Shown: piece by piece, positions 33,116 through 42,343 of the stretch
Layout of the letters: each line of letters opens with the position of its first letter
Numbering within the stretch: the stretch's first letter is position 1
Translations under genes and position numbers: made by a program
Origin: Proteiniphilum sp. UBA5384
GTDB taxonomy: Bacteria > Bacteroidota > Bacteroidia > Bacteroidales > Dysgonomonadaceae
Direction: 5' to 3'
Assembly (NCBI RefSeq): GCF_002410825.1
Contig: NZ_DHOS01000071.1
Span: 7,145-71,144, forward strand
DNA length: 64,000 nt
Notes under the pieces: model-generated
Databases searched by the model: none
What the model was told of the DNA's origin: nothing
The model's input: the letters and a program-made list of their open reading frames with translations, nothing else

Positions 33116-33240
33116 AAGGAAAATTTGTTCTCTAAAACAGCCAATCAAGGTTAAATAATTGACTTTAATATCATATCATTGAGACAAGAAATATAGCAAG
33201 TGCGATTTGATAAGAAAAAAATATCATTGATTTTTAATCT

Positions 33241-33248
33241 TATATTTG
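33241..33248 (+). promoter_or_regulatory. TAnnTTTG -7 box for the M24 peptidase gene
   Basis: TATATTTG lies 49 bp before the preferred ATG at 33298. The -33 region has no good TTG at 19-20 bp. Confidence 0.4.
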
Positions 33249-33297
33249 GAAATACTTCTATTTTCATCTATTTTTGACACCTAAAATCTTCATTTTT

Positions 33298-34470
33298 ATG
33301 AGTAAATTACCCTTGCATGAAGCCGATTCAAGGCTTAAAAAAGTGCAACGAGCCATCGCAGGGATGCAGGCCGATGCGTGTATCATCACTTCGTCGGTCA
33401 ACCAGTACTGGCTCTGCGGATTTATTTTCGACGGTTATCTCTTCCTCTTGCCCGAAGGTGATCCGATCCTATTCGTGAAACGCCCTTCCAATATCGTGGA
33501 TGAACGGGTGAAACAGATCCGTAAACCGGAGCAGATCCCTGCTATGTTGGAAGAGGCTGGCATCGCTATCCCTAAACGGATCCTGATAGAAGCCGACCAA
33601 CTCTCATTCTCTGCCGCCACCCGCCTGCAGACAGCATTCAAAATGCCCGAAATCAAGAATGTTTCAGGAGAACTGAGGAAGATAAGGTCGGTCAAATCGG
33701 AGTACGAACTGGAGCAGATGCGTGAAAGTGCCGGGATCCACAGCAAAGTATACAAACTGATTCCTTCTTTATACTGTGAAGGGATGACCGACTTGGAACT
33801 GCAGATCGAGATAGAGCGGCAAATGCGCCTGCACGGCTCGATGGGTATTTTCCGCTCATTTGGCGAGAATATGGATATTTTTATGGGGAGCATGCTGGCC
33901 GGCGACAACGCCCAGGTGGCGTCACCCTATGACTACGCCCTGGGGGGAGCGGGTATCTCACCCCTACTACCATTGGGAGCCAATGGTACGATCCTCAGGC
34001 CGGGCACCACGTTGATGGTGGATATGGCAGGAAATTACCGTCCCTGTATGGACGATATGACCCGCACTTTCGTGATCGGTTATGCTCCCGACATTGCCTA
34101 TAAAGCCCACCAGGTTTCCATCGATATCCATAAAGCGATTCTCGGGGATTTCAAGGCAGGCACCCTTTGCTCTGCACTCTACCTTCTGGCAGAAGAGATG
34201 GTGAAGGAAAACGGGTTAGAGCCCTATTTTATGGGGACGGTACAACAAGCCAAATTTATCGGCCATGGCGTGGGATTGGAAATCAATGAGCCTCCCGTAC
34301 TCACACCCCGCTCCGAGGAAGTACTGGAACCGGGCATGGCATTCGCGCTAGAGCCCAAATTCGTACTTCCCGGCATCGGTGCCGTGGGGATAGAGAACAC
34401 CTATATCGTCCACGAATCAGGCTTCGAAAATATCACCCTGTGTGAAGAAGCCCTGGTGACACTGTCTTGA
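33298..34470 (+). CDS. M24B family aminopeptidase (Xaa-Pro peptidase-like)
   Basis: 390 residues from the ATG at 33298 (MSKLPLHEADSRLKK). The frame can be opened eight codons earlier with TTG at 33274, but that extension is hydrophobic and unneeded. The N-terminal creatinase-like domain (residues 1-130) precedes the pita-bread catalytic domain. The five metal ligands are all present: Asp in LMVDMAGNYRP, Asp in DDMTRTFVIG, His in FIGHGVGLEINE, Glu in FALEPKFVLP, and Glu in VGIENTYIV. It would remove N-terminal residues, probably before proline, from peptides in the cytoplasm. It stands alone and converges with the GH92 gene with only 9 bp between the stops. Confidence 0.9.
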   Translation: MSKLPLHEADSRLKKVQRAIAGMQADACIITSSVNQYWLCGFIFDGYLFLLPEGDPILFVKRPSNIVDERVKQIRKPEQIPAMLEEAGIAIPKRILIEADQLSFSAATRLQTAFKMPEIKNVSGELRKIRSVKSEYELEQMRESAGIHSKVYKLIPSLYCEGMTDLELQIEIERQMRLHGSMGIFRSFGENMDIFMGSMLAGDNAQVASPYDYALGGAGISPLLPLGANGTILRPGTTLMVDMAGNYRPCMDDMTRTFVIGYAPDIAYKAHQVSIDIHKAILGDFKAGTLCSALYLLAEEMVKENGLEPYFMGTVQQAKFIGHGVGLEINEPPVLTPRSEEVLEPGMAFALEPKFVLPGIGAVGIENTYIVHESGFENITLCEEALVTLS

Positions 34471-34479
34471 TAAAATTGT

Positions 34480-36759
34480 TTATCTCTCGTTCGAGAAAGA
34501 GTAAGGGAAATTCTTTTGCTGAGTGCCTCTCTCCTTATTGGGGCGGTCACTCATTTTGAAAGTGATCTCTCCCCCTTTCATCAGGTCGCCGTGGGTAAGG
34601 AAATTTTTTGTATATGGCTTGCCGTTACATTCCATTGTTTCAATATAGCGATTTCCTTTTGTATTATCCGGTGCATTGATCTTCAATGTCTTTCCGTTCT
34701 CCAGATCGATCTCTACCGATTTGAACAACGGTGAACCGAGAATATATTCGTCGCTCCCGGGACAGACAGGATAAAATCCTAATGCAGAGAAGACATACCA
34801 TGCCGAGGTTTGTCCGTTATCCTCATCGCCGCAATACCCGTCGGGGGCAGCGGAATAGAGCTTATCCATGATCTCCCTGATCCAGTATTGAGCTTTCCAT
34901 GGCTCCCCCGCATAATTGTAGAGATAAGCCATGTGCTGGATCGGCTGGTTGCCATGCGCGTACTGCCCCATATCCATCACCTGCATCTCACGCATCTCAT
35001 GGATCATGGAGCGGCTCTGCATTCCCTCATACCCCGGAATGACAAAGACAGAATCGAGCATATTGACAAATTCACTGCGTCCCCCCATCAGATCGATCAG
35101 TCCCTGGGGATCATGGAAAACAGACCATGAGTAGTGCCAACTGTTTCCTTCGGTGAAATCACGGCTCCAGTCCGTCGGGTTGAACGAACCGGAGAAAGAT
35201 CCGTCTTCTGCACGACCTGCCATCAACTTGTGCTTAGGATTGTACAAATTCTTATAATTCATCGCCCGTTCACCGTAGATAGCAATCTCGGCTTCCGGCT
35301 TACCCAGAGCTTTCCCCAGCCGATAGATGGTCCAGTCGTTATAAGCATATTCGAGTGTGCGGGCTACATTCTGACTGATCTTCACATCATTGGGAATATA
35401 TCCGTATTTGTTATATTCAGCATAACCGGTACGTCCCGAAGCACCCACTGTAGGGTGCACATTGTTGGCGCCATGCTTGAGTGCTTCCCAAAGCGTTTCA
35501 ATATCATACCCTCTCAACCCTTTGACATAAGCGTCAGCTACTACTGAGGCTGAGTTATTACCTACCATGATATTCCTGTGTCCAGGGCTGGCCCACTCGG
35601 GGAGGAAACCACTCTCCTTATAGGCATTGACCAGTCCTTCCTGCATCTTTACATTTTCCGAAGGATAGACAAAATTAAGGAAGGGGAAAAGACTTCTGAA
35701 AGTATCCCAGAAACCGGTATCGGTAAACATATAACCGGGAAGCACTTCACCGTTATATGGGCTGTAGTGGTGAATATTACCGTTTTCATCGACTTCTGAA
35801 AGATTTCTCGGAAAGAGCAGCGTACGGTAAAGGTTGGAGTAGAAAGTCCTCAGGTTATCAATATTGTCATCCTCAACCCTTATCCTTCCCAGGACCTCAT
35901 TCCAGCGTGCCTCACCCTTTTCTGCGATGGCATCAAAAGATGCGCTTCCCAACTCCCTCAGGTTCAGCAGGGCCTGCTCTTCACTGATAAAAGAAGAAGC
36001 CACTCTGGCATGCACCTGTTCCTTCCGGTCCGTCTTGAAACCGATCACTGCCCCGGCATGATTTCCTGTAAATTCAATCTCCTTCTCAGATATCTCACCA
36101 TCTTTCACCGCTGCGCAGTAGGTGAAGGGTTTATCAAAAATTACCACGAAATAACTCTTAAAGTTATCGGGTACTCCGCCGCTGTTGCGGGTGGTATATC
36201 CTACAATCTTCTGTTCTTCAGGGATGATGCGTACATAAGAGCCCTTATCGAAAGCATCGATCACCACATACGACTGGTCGCTCTGTGGAAAGGTAAACCG
36301 GAACATGGCGGCCCTCTCCGTAGGAGTGATCTCGGTGGTGATATCCCAATCGGCCAGATAAACCCGGTAATAGTGCGGTTTGGCTATCTCCGCCTTATGG
36401 GAGAACCAACTTGCCCGTTCCTCTTCATCAAAGACCGGCTTTCCGGCAACAGGCATCAGCGAAAACTGACCGTAGTCATTCATCCAGGGGCTGGGTTGGT
36501 GAGTCTGCTTGAACCCCCTGATCTTGTCGGAATGATAAGTGTACATCCATCCGCTGCCCATCTTACCGGTCTGCGGCGACCAAAAATTCATTCCCCATGG
36601 GAGAGCGATCGCAGGATAGGTATTCCCGGTGGAGAGCTCATACTTGGAATCCGTTCCCACCAATGTATTCACATAGTCTACCGGATTGGACGTCTGTGCG
36701 CCCATTGTAAAATTCATTCCCAAGAAGAAAATGATACTCAATAACAGAACTTTTTTCAT
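34480..36759 (-). CDS. GH92 alpha-mannosidase, secreted
   Basis: 759 residues from the ATG at 36759 (MKKVLLLSIIFFLGMNFTMGAQ, a proper signal peptide). The frame is open for 12 more codons to 36795, but that would bury the signal peptide. GH92 hallmarks run through the protein: NTLVGTDSKYELSTGNTYPAIALPWGMN, QTHQPSPWMNDYG, FWDTFRSLFPFLN, GNNSASVVADAYVKG, FTEGNSWHYSW (catalytic-region Glu), and GYCGDEDNGQTSAWYVFSALGFYP (catalytic-base region and Ca2+ site). GH92 enzymes are Ca2+-dependent exo-alpha-mannosidases that trim N-glycan or yeast mannan. The gene stands alone, 124 bp after the export operon, with no SusCD next to it. Confidence 0.95.
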   Translation of the reverse strand: MKKVLLLSIIFFLGMNFTMGAQTSNPVDYVNTLVGTDSKYELSTGNTYPAIALPWGMNFWSPQTGKMGSGWMYTYHSDKIRGFKQTHQPSPWMNDYGQFSLMPVAGKPVFDEEERASWFSHKAEIAKPHYYRVYLADWDITTEITPTERAAMFRFTFPQSDQSYVVIDAFDKGSYVRIIPEEQKIVGYTTRNSGGVPDNFKSYFVVIFDKPFTYCAAVKDGEISEKEIEFTGNHAGAVIGFKTDRKEQVHARVASSFISEEQALLNLRELGSASFDAIAEKGEARWNEVLGRIRVEDDNIDNLRTFYSNLYRTLLFPRNLSEVDENGNIHHYSPYNGEVLPGYMFTDTGFWDTFRSLFPFLNFVYPSENVKMQEGLVNAYKESGFLPEWASPGHRNIMVGNNSASVVADAYVKGLRGYDIETLWEALKHGANNVHPTVGASGRTGYAEYNKYGYIPNDVKISQNVARTLEYAYNDWTIYRLGKALGKPEAEIAIYGERAMNYKNLYNPKHKLMAGRAEDGSFSGSFNPTDWSRDFTEGNSWHYSWSVFHDPQGLIDLMGGRSEFVNMLDSVFVIPGYEGMQSRSMIHEMREMQVMDMGQYAHGNQPIQHMAYLYNYAGEPWKAQYWIREIMDKLYSAAPDGYCGDEDNGQTSAWYVFSALGFYPVCPGSDEYILGSPLFKSVEIDLENGKTLKINAPDNTKGNRYIETMECNGKPYTKNFLTHGDLMKGGEITFKMSDRPNKERGTQQKNFPYSFSNER

Positions 36760-36883
36760 ACGATTAAAATATTTATTTTTCAATATATCATACATAATTC
36801 GCTTTTAATTATACTCTTGTCCAGGAACAGTTATCATGCTCGTTTCATATAATTAAAAATTTAGACACAAAAGCCCATATTCC

Positions 36884-37600
36884 TCACACAAATTTCTCCC
36901 GTTTCTGTAGGTTGAGGAAACCGATCATCAGCCAGACGATACTTCCGATGGACAGGAACAGGCGACTTTTAAGAATGGTGTTCTGCCAAATCATGGGGTG
37001 AATATCGTCCGGGATGGAAAACGGGTTCAGAAAAACATTCCAAAAAGAATTCCTTATCTGACCATTGGCGTTCATATATACAAAGAATGCAAGTCCCATC
37101 ACAATCATAATCACCGCCGTGCCGTTACCGCTTCTGGTGATGGTGGAGAACATAAAAGCGAGGTTGCCAAAGAACAGCATCGGAAAGATGAGTTGTGCGG
37201 CCATTTCAAATGCGTTGACAGGGTACAGCAAAATACGGGCGACATAGGCAAAAAGGACCAGAATAAAATAATTTGCCAAATAGATCATCAACATACGCAC
37301 ACCCCACACCTTATAGCGGTAATTAGGTATGCCAAAAATAATCTCCAGTATCCGGTTGTCCTCATCGTTTTGGATGCCGAAAACCACCGGATAAAAAATC
37401 AGCAGTAAGCAGGGAAACAATAGCAAACTATAGATAGAGGCTTCATTGATTTCGGCTCGGTTCCATGCCTGCTGGAACATGAAAAAGGCAAAAAAACCAA
37501 AAGCAGCCAAAAGAAACCAAAAGAATTTACCGGCAAATATAATCTTTAAATTATACCGCACGATACTTGTAGTTAAAACTATATATTTATTTAAGCTCAT
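36884..37600 (-). CDS. ABC-2 type permease, likely partner of the RND-ABC fusion protein
   Basis: 238 residues with six predicted membrane segments, the layout of an ABC-2 permease: FFWFLLAAFGFFAFFMF, LLLFPCLLLIFYPVVFGI followed by QNDEDNRILEIIFG (the coupling segment often seen in this family), LMIYLANYFILVLFAYVARIL, LIFPMLFFGNLAFMFS, GNGTAVIMIVMGLAFFVYM, and LSIGSIVWLMIGFLNL. It has no ATPase of its own nearby except the domain at the C-terminus of the preceding gene. It starts just 4 bp after the stop of that gene, so translation is probably coupled. I infer it docks with that ATPase domain. It is the last gene of the export operon. Confidence 0.82.
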   Translation of the reverse strand: MSLNKYIVLTTSIVRYNLKIIFAGKFFWFLLAAFGFFAFFMFQQAWNRAEINEASIYSLLLFPCLLLIFYPVVFGIQNDEDNRILEIIFGIPNYRYKVWGVRMLMIYLANYFILVLFAYVARILLYPVNAFEMAAQLIFPMLFFGNLAFMFSTITRSGNGTAVIMIVMGLAFFVYMNANGQIRNSFWNVFLNPFSIPDDIHPMIWQNTILKSRLFLSIGSIVWLMIGFLNLQKREKFV

Positions 37601-37604
37601 AGCT

Positions 37605-40600
37605 TCATATATTTTTCAATAGACAGAGGTAAGCATCTTCAAGATTGGCTTCCACTTGTACCGCACCGGGATAGGGTTCCGTCACCGAGATATAGCGTAC
37701 CTGTATCCGGTCTCCCTCCTGGATATTATTCACCACCAGTGATTTATCCAATTTCTCTTCAAACGACTCCTTGTCGATCAGGAACTGCCATACCTTGCCC
37801 ACGGCCATATCCACCATCTTTTCGGGTATACCGAAATACTTCAATTCCCCTTTATCTACCACCACGACCTGATTGCAAGAGCTGGAAATATCTTCGATGA
37901 TATGGGTGGAAAAAATAACAATACGGTCTTTGCTCAACTCTACCAACAGGTTACGGAAGCGGATCCGTTCCCGCGGGTCGAGCCCCGCCGTAGGTTCGTC
38001 CACCACAAGGATACGCGGCAGATGCAATAGTATCAGGGCAATTCCTATCCGCTGTTTCATCCCACCCGAGAAAGAACCGATCTTGTCATCCTTGCGTTCA
38101 TACATGTGCACGGCATTCAATACGTACTCGATCCGTTCACTGCGTACCTTGTCGTCGATCAGCCCTTTCAGGATCGCCTGGTAATCGAGGAACTCCCGGG
38201 AGGTCATATTCTCGTAGGTACCGAACTCTTGCGGCAGGAAGCCGATCAAGCTCTGCAGCTCTTCGCGATAGACACGGGTATCCAACCCGTTGATCCAGAT
38301 GCTGCCATAGCTTTGTTCCAGAATACCGGTGACAATACGCATCAGAGTCGATTTCCCCGCGCCATTGGGACCGAGCAATCCGAACATACCTGTTTTTATA
38401 TCAAACGAAACGCTGCACAATGCCTTGAACGGACGGCGTTGTTTACCGATCACCGGAATACTCTTCACCAGACGGAAATAGGCACGCTTCACCCCCGCAT
38501 ACCGCCCTTTCACACGTTCCACATTGATATTCTTGGCATAAAGATATTGCGATGTAATATAAATGGCGATACCCAATCCCCACAAAACACCGATTATCAA
38601 TACCATCGGAAGGTTATCCATTCTTTTATATAGACCGAACAAAATCAATAGCGGGATACTCCAGAAAACAATACGGTTGAGGTATCTCACCATCCTGCTT
38701 TCTTCAAAATGATAAAAGAGATAGGTCCTTATCTTGCGCCACAAGTACAGTGTAGCAGCATACATAGCGATGGAGAGTACGAAACACCATAATTTGCTCT
38801 CGATATAGAAATAGGTGAAATAGAGACCAAATCCCCAGAGAACAAACTGCCAGGCGGCATTAAGGAAATTTTTCCACGAGTGCCACTCCTCACTCAACCC
38901 CAAGCGTCGCCGTATGGCTAACCCACTATTCCATTCACGGGCAAATCGACCGGAGCGGTCATATATCTTCACCAAGCTGCGCACCACAATATGTATCTCC
39001 TCATCCGGGTCCACCACATCCGCTTTGGCATGTCGCAGACTGGTCTGCATGAAGTAGGTCAATCCCGGGATAAGCGCTATCAACGCCGTCAGGTATAATA
39101 TCTGATATAACATCCCCTCTCCATAAAAATAGATAACGATTACACCCGTCACAAAAATCACAAGATGGATTATTTTTGTTTTTACAGACAACGTGCGGTA
39201 CCATTCCAACACATTCTCCAGCCCCATATTCACAGTCGGAATAATTACGAGTGTCAACAAAGTAGAAAAGAGAAGTCCCCCAATGACGGTGATGGCGAAC
39301 GGCGCACCGATGGCGCCGGCATATTCCGTATCGCCCATCGCCAACGGAAGCATCGCTATGATGGTTGTAATAGCAGTAATCAGAATCGGACGGATGCGCG
39401 ACATACCTGCTGTCATCAACGCCCGCTCCCTACGGAAGCCCTCCTTTCGAAGGATATTGGCATAGTCGATAAGAATGATGCCGTTGTTCACCACTACCCC
39501 CAGCAGGATAAGAAATCCCATCAGCGTATTCGCATTCATCAGGCTGTTGCCCGTGATGATTAATGCCAGCAAGGAACCAATTGCTGCCAACGGAATGGAA
39601 AATAGCATAACTAAAGGAGTGGTGACCGACTCAAACACCACCGCCAAAATCATAAATATAAATAGAAAAGCGGCGAGAATAAGGAACCGGAACTCTCCAA
39701 ATTGATCCTCTTCATGGATTACCTCTATAGCCACACCCGCCGGCAAGTTATAACCGGCAATCAACTCGTCGATATTGTTGCGGTAACTCTCAAGCAGCGT
39801 TTTAGATTGTTGGGCACTCCGCAAGAAGGAGTAACGCACTTCCAGCTGTTTGTCTTGATTGACCCGTGTGATACGGGCACGGCCGAACCCCTTGTTGATC
39901 GTGGATATATCTTTCAGGTTATGCAATCCGCCGCCGGTATTTGCAACCTGCACCGCTTCAAGATCATCTATTGTCTTTTGTTTCTTTCGTTGCTCCTCCT
40001 CTTCTTCGGGCGTCTGATCCCGAATAATAATATCATACGATTCATCTCCCACCTTGAATGTGGTGCCCGATGAAAACTCAGTACTTAACTCAGATAACCC
40101 GGTCAGTATGTTGGCACGCGTAATACCATACGAAGAGAGCAGTATCTGATCGAAATCGAGCAGTATCTCCGGCTGACGGCGAGCAAAAGAGACCCGCGAA
40201 CTTTGGATGAAATCCTGCTGGTCTATCTGATACCTCACATCTTCACCCACCAGCTGCATCATTTCATAATCCGATCCTTTGATCACGATCCGTTCCTGAT
40301 TATCACCAATTCCCAACATACTCATGAAACCGACCATGCCACTCAATCCGCCGGTATCGCCTTGCCTGCCTCCCGTAGCGTCACCCACATAAATCTCGGC
40401 ACCTCCCACATTGGGTATTCTGGATTGCACATCTGCCTTGATTTCAGAAATTTTCCGTTTCCCTATCTTTTGAAAGTTCTCCTGTAAAACAAGTGTCAGC
40501 ACAGCCTCTTCCTGGTTCACACGACTGATAAGGTCCTGCTTTTCGGGTATCTCCGAAAGACGTTCTTCCAATACCATAACTATATTATCGGTATTCTCAA

Positions 40601-42299
40601 GGGTACTTCCGGCGGGCATCGTCACATAAATATTGAAACGGTCCGACTCCACCTCCTTGTTTTGGCGTGTGGTTGTTGACAGTGAAAGAATCAGGGTAAT
40701 AAAAAGCAGGATGATGGCACTCAAGACGGTCACGCCCGGTTTTCGCATACACGCCTTCAGCAGTACCAGATACACCTGGATAGGGCGCTGCGCCAACGAT
40801 ACTTTTTCATAAAAGACACTTTCGTTTTTCTTGCCGCGCAACACAAAATAGGCCGCCATCGGCACGAACAGCAATGCCACAGCCAAGGAGACCAAGAGGG
40901 TGGAAATAATTGATACGCCTATATGGCTTCCCATGAGCTTCAGCATAAAATTATCCGAAAAGACAAAAGGGAGAAAGACAACAACCGTAGTAAATGTTGC
41001 CGCCACAATGGAGCGCCACACCTCTTTGGTACCCCGCTTAACCGCCTCACCTGCGAGCATGCCCGCACCGGACAGCCGATAGATATTTTCCAGGACAACA
41101 ATACTGTTATCCAGTAACATACCCACCGCCAATGCCATACCGACCAGTGTAAGGCTATTGACTGTAATTCCCGCATAATAGAAAAAATTGAAAGCAGTAA
41201 AAATGGATATCGGAATAGAGAGGACAATAAAAAAGACCAAACGTCCATTTTTCAGGAAGAACCAGAGCACCAATACAGCCAGAAGACCACCCGTCAAGGC
41301 AAGGTTAATAATCTGATTGATATTATTCTCCATCGTCTCGGCGGTATTGGAGTCTACAACGATTTCCACATCAAAGATTGCCAGCTGCCCATTCAGCTCA
41401 TCAATAGCTTCCAGCGTGCGGTGCGACAGGTCGATAAGATTTGTATGCGCGTCATTGACCAACGTTACCGATATCGATTCCATTCCGTTAACGCGGCTGT
41501 AAGAGGTCTCCTCTTTCAAGTCGAAGAATACCGTGGCCACATCTTTTAAAAAGACGGGACCGGGGGCAATGACAAGGTTTTCCAAATCCGATACTTTGGT
41601 GTAAGAGGAATTCACATGTACGAAATATTGACTTTCACTCTCTTTGACGGTGCCGACAAATACTTTTTCACGCGCATTGCCACTCAGCAAATTACTAATC
41701 TGCGAAGGAGTGATGTTCAATGCCCTGCTCGCTTCTTTATTCAATTGGATTTCGATAGCCTGCTCACGTCCCCCATACACCTGTACCGCGGCGATCCCAT
41801 CGATATTCTCCAGTTCGGTGACTACCTCCTCCTCCACGATATTCCGCACACGGTCTACCCCGCCGTATCCACGTACTTGCAGCGACATGAAACTATTGCT
41901 GATCATGGAGACGTCCATTTTCTGCACTTGTACGGTAAAACCTTCGGGAAGTGAAGCGGCAGCCTCCCTCATCTTCTCTTCCAGTCTTAATGAAGTGGTA
42001 TTAAACTTCACATTACTCTTAAAATCGATGCGTATGGATGACTGACGGCTGCTGATTTCCGATTCTATCTTATCCACTCCCCCTACGGACCTGATGGCCC
42101 CTTCGAGCGGAATAATCACTTCCGACTCCACATAAGCAGGGTCCATTTCCTGTTGTGAGGTAACAGATACGAATAGCATCGGCAACTCCGCATTAGGGAG
42201 CAGCTCTACCGGCAATTGTTTATATGACACATACCCCAGCAAGGTAAGCGCAATAAACAACATACTGATTGTTATTCTCTTATTTAAAAGAAAGTTCAT
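37605..42299 (-). CDS. RND efflux pump fused to a six-helix region and an ABC ATPase
   Basis: 1564 residues in one uninterrupted frame. Residues 1 to about 1040 form a full HAE/AcrB-type RND transporter: the N-terminal helix, two large periplasmic loops, 12 membrane helices, and the TM4 motif GMLLDNSIVVLENIYRL (near residue 396; the DD of AcrB is DN here). About residues 1045-1280 add roughly six membrane segments that are not part of any RND fold I know. Residues about 1290-1520 are an ABC ATPase: Walker A GPNGAGKST (Lys1316), signature FSGGMKQRIGIA, Walker B ILVVDEPTAGLD and H-loop FSTHI. The tail ends NLEDAYLCLLKNI. It is expected in the inner membrane with the ATPase in the cytoplasm. It is preceded by a second RND gene and followed 4 bp later by a small ABC permease. 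Confidence 0.93.
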   Translation of the reverse strand: MNFLLNKRITISMLFIALTLLGYVSYKQLPVELLPNAELPMLFVSVTSQQEMDPAYVESEVIIPLEGAIRSVGGVDKIESEISSRQSSIRIDFKSNVKFNTTSLRLEEKMREAAASLPEGFTVQVQKMDVSMISNSFMSLQVRGYGGVDRVRNIVEEEVVTELENIDGIAAVQVYGGREQAIEIQLNKEASRALNITPSQISNLLSGNAREKVFVGTVKESESQYFVHVNSSYTKVSDLENLVIAPGPVFLKDVATVFFDLKEETSYSRVNGMESISVTLVNDAHTNLIDLSHRTLEAIDELNGQLAIFDVEIVVDSNTAETMENNINQIINLALTGGLLAVLVLWFFLKNGRLVFFIVLSIPISIFTAFNFFYYAGITVNSLTLVGMALAVGMLLDNSIVVLENIYRLSGAGMLAGEAVKRGTKEVWRSIVAATFTTVVVFLPFVFSDNFMLKLMGSHIGVSIISTLLVSLAVALLFVPMAAYFVLRGKKNESVFYEKVSLAQRPIQVYLVLLKACMRKPGVTVLSAIILLFITLILSLSTTTRQNKEVESDRFNIYVTMPAGSTLENTDNIVMVLEERLSEIPEKQDLISRVNQEEAVLTLVLQENFQKIGKRKISEIKADVQSRIPNVGGAEIYVGDATGGRQGDTGGLSGMVGFMSMLGIGDNQERIVIKGSDYEMMQLVGEDVRYQIDQQDFIQSSRVSFARRQPEILLDFDQILLSSYGITRANILTGLSELSTEFSSGTTFKVGDESYDIIIRDQTPEEEEEQRKKQKTIDDLEAVQVANTGGGLHNLKDISTINKGFGRARITRVNQDKQLEVRYSFLRSAQQSKTLLESYRNNIDELIAGYNLPAGVAIEVIHEEDQFGEFRFLILAAFLFIFMILAVVFESVTTPLVMLFSIPLAAIGSLLALIITGNSLMNANTLMGFLILLGVVVNNGIILIDYANILRKEGFRRERALMTAGMSRIRPILITAITTIIAMLPLAMGDTEYAGAIGAPFAITVIGGLLFSTLLTLVIIPTVNMGLENVLEWYRTLSVKTKIIHLVIFVTGVIVIYFYGEGMLYQILYLTALIALIPGLTYFMQTSLRHAKADVVDPDEEIHIVVRSLVKIYDRSGRFAREWNSGLAIRRRLGLSEEWHSWKNFLNAAWQFVLWGFGLYFTYFYIESKLWCFVLSIAMYAATLYLWRKIRTYLFYHFEESRMVRYLNRIVFWSIPLLILFGLYKRMDNLPMVLIIGVLWGLGIAIYITSQYLYAKNINVERVKGRYAGVKRAYFRLVKSIPVIGKQRRPFKALCSVSFDIKTGMFGLLGPNGAGKSTLMRIVTGILEQSYGSIWINGLDTRVYREELQSLIGFLPQEFGTYENMTSREFLDYQAILKGLIDDKVRSERIEYVLNAVHMYERKDDKIGSFSGGMKQRIGIALILLHLPRILVVDEPTAGLDPRERIRFRNLLVELSKDRIVIFSTHIIEDISSSCNQVVVVDKGELKYFGIPEKMVDMAVGKVWQFLIDKESFEEKLDKSLVVNNIQEGDRIQVRYISVTEPYPGAVQVEANLEDAYLCLLKNI

Positions 42300-42343
42300 C
42301 CTCTTCTTGTCAATCTCATTCTATCTTATACAATCTCTCCCAG

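Noticed and set aside
36010..36744. A 244-residue open frame on the + strand.
   Set aside because: It is antisense to the GH92 gene and shows no family motif or start signal.
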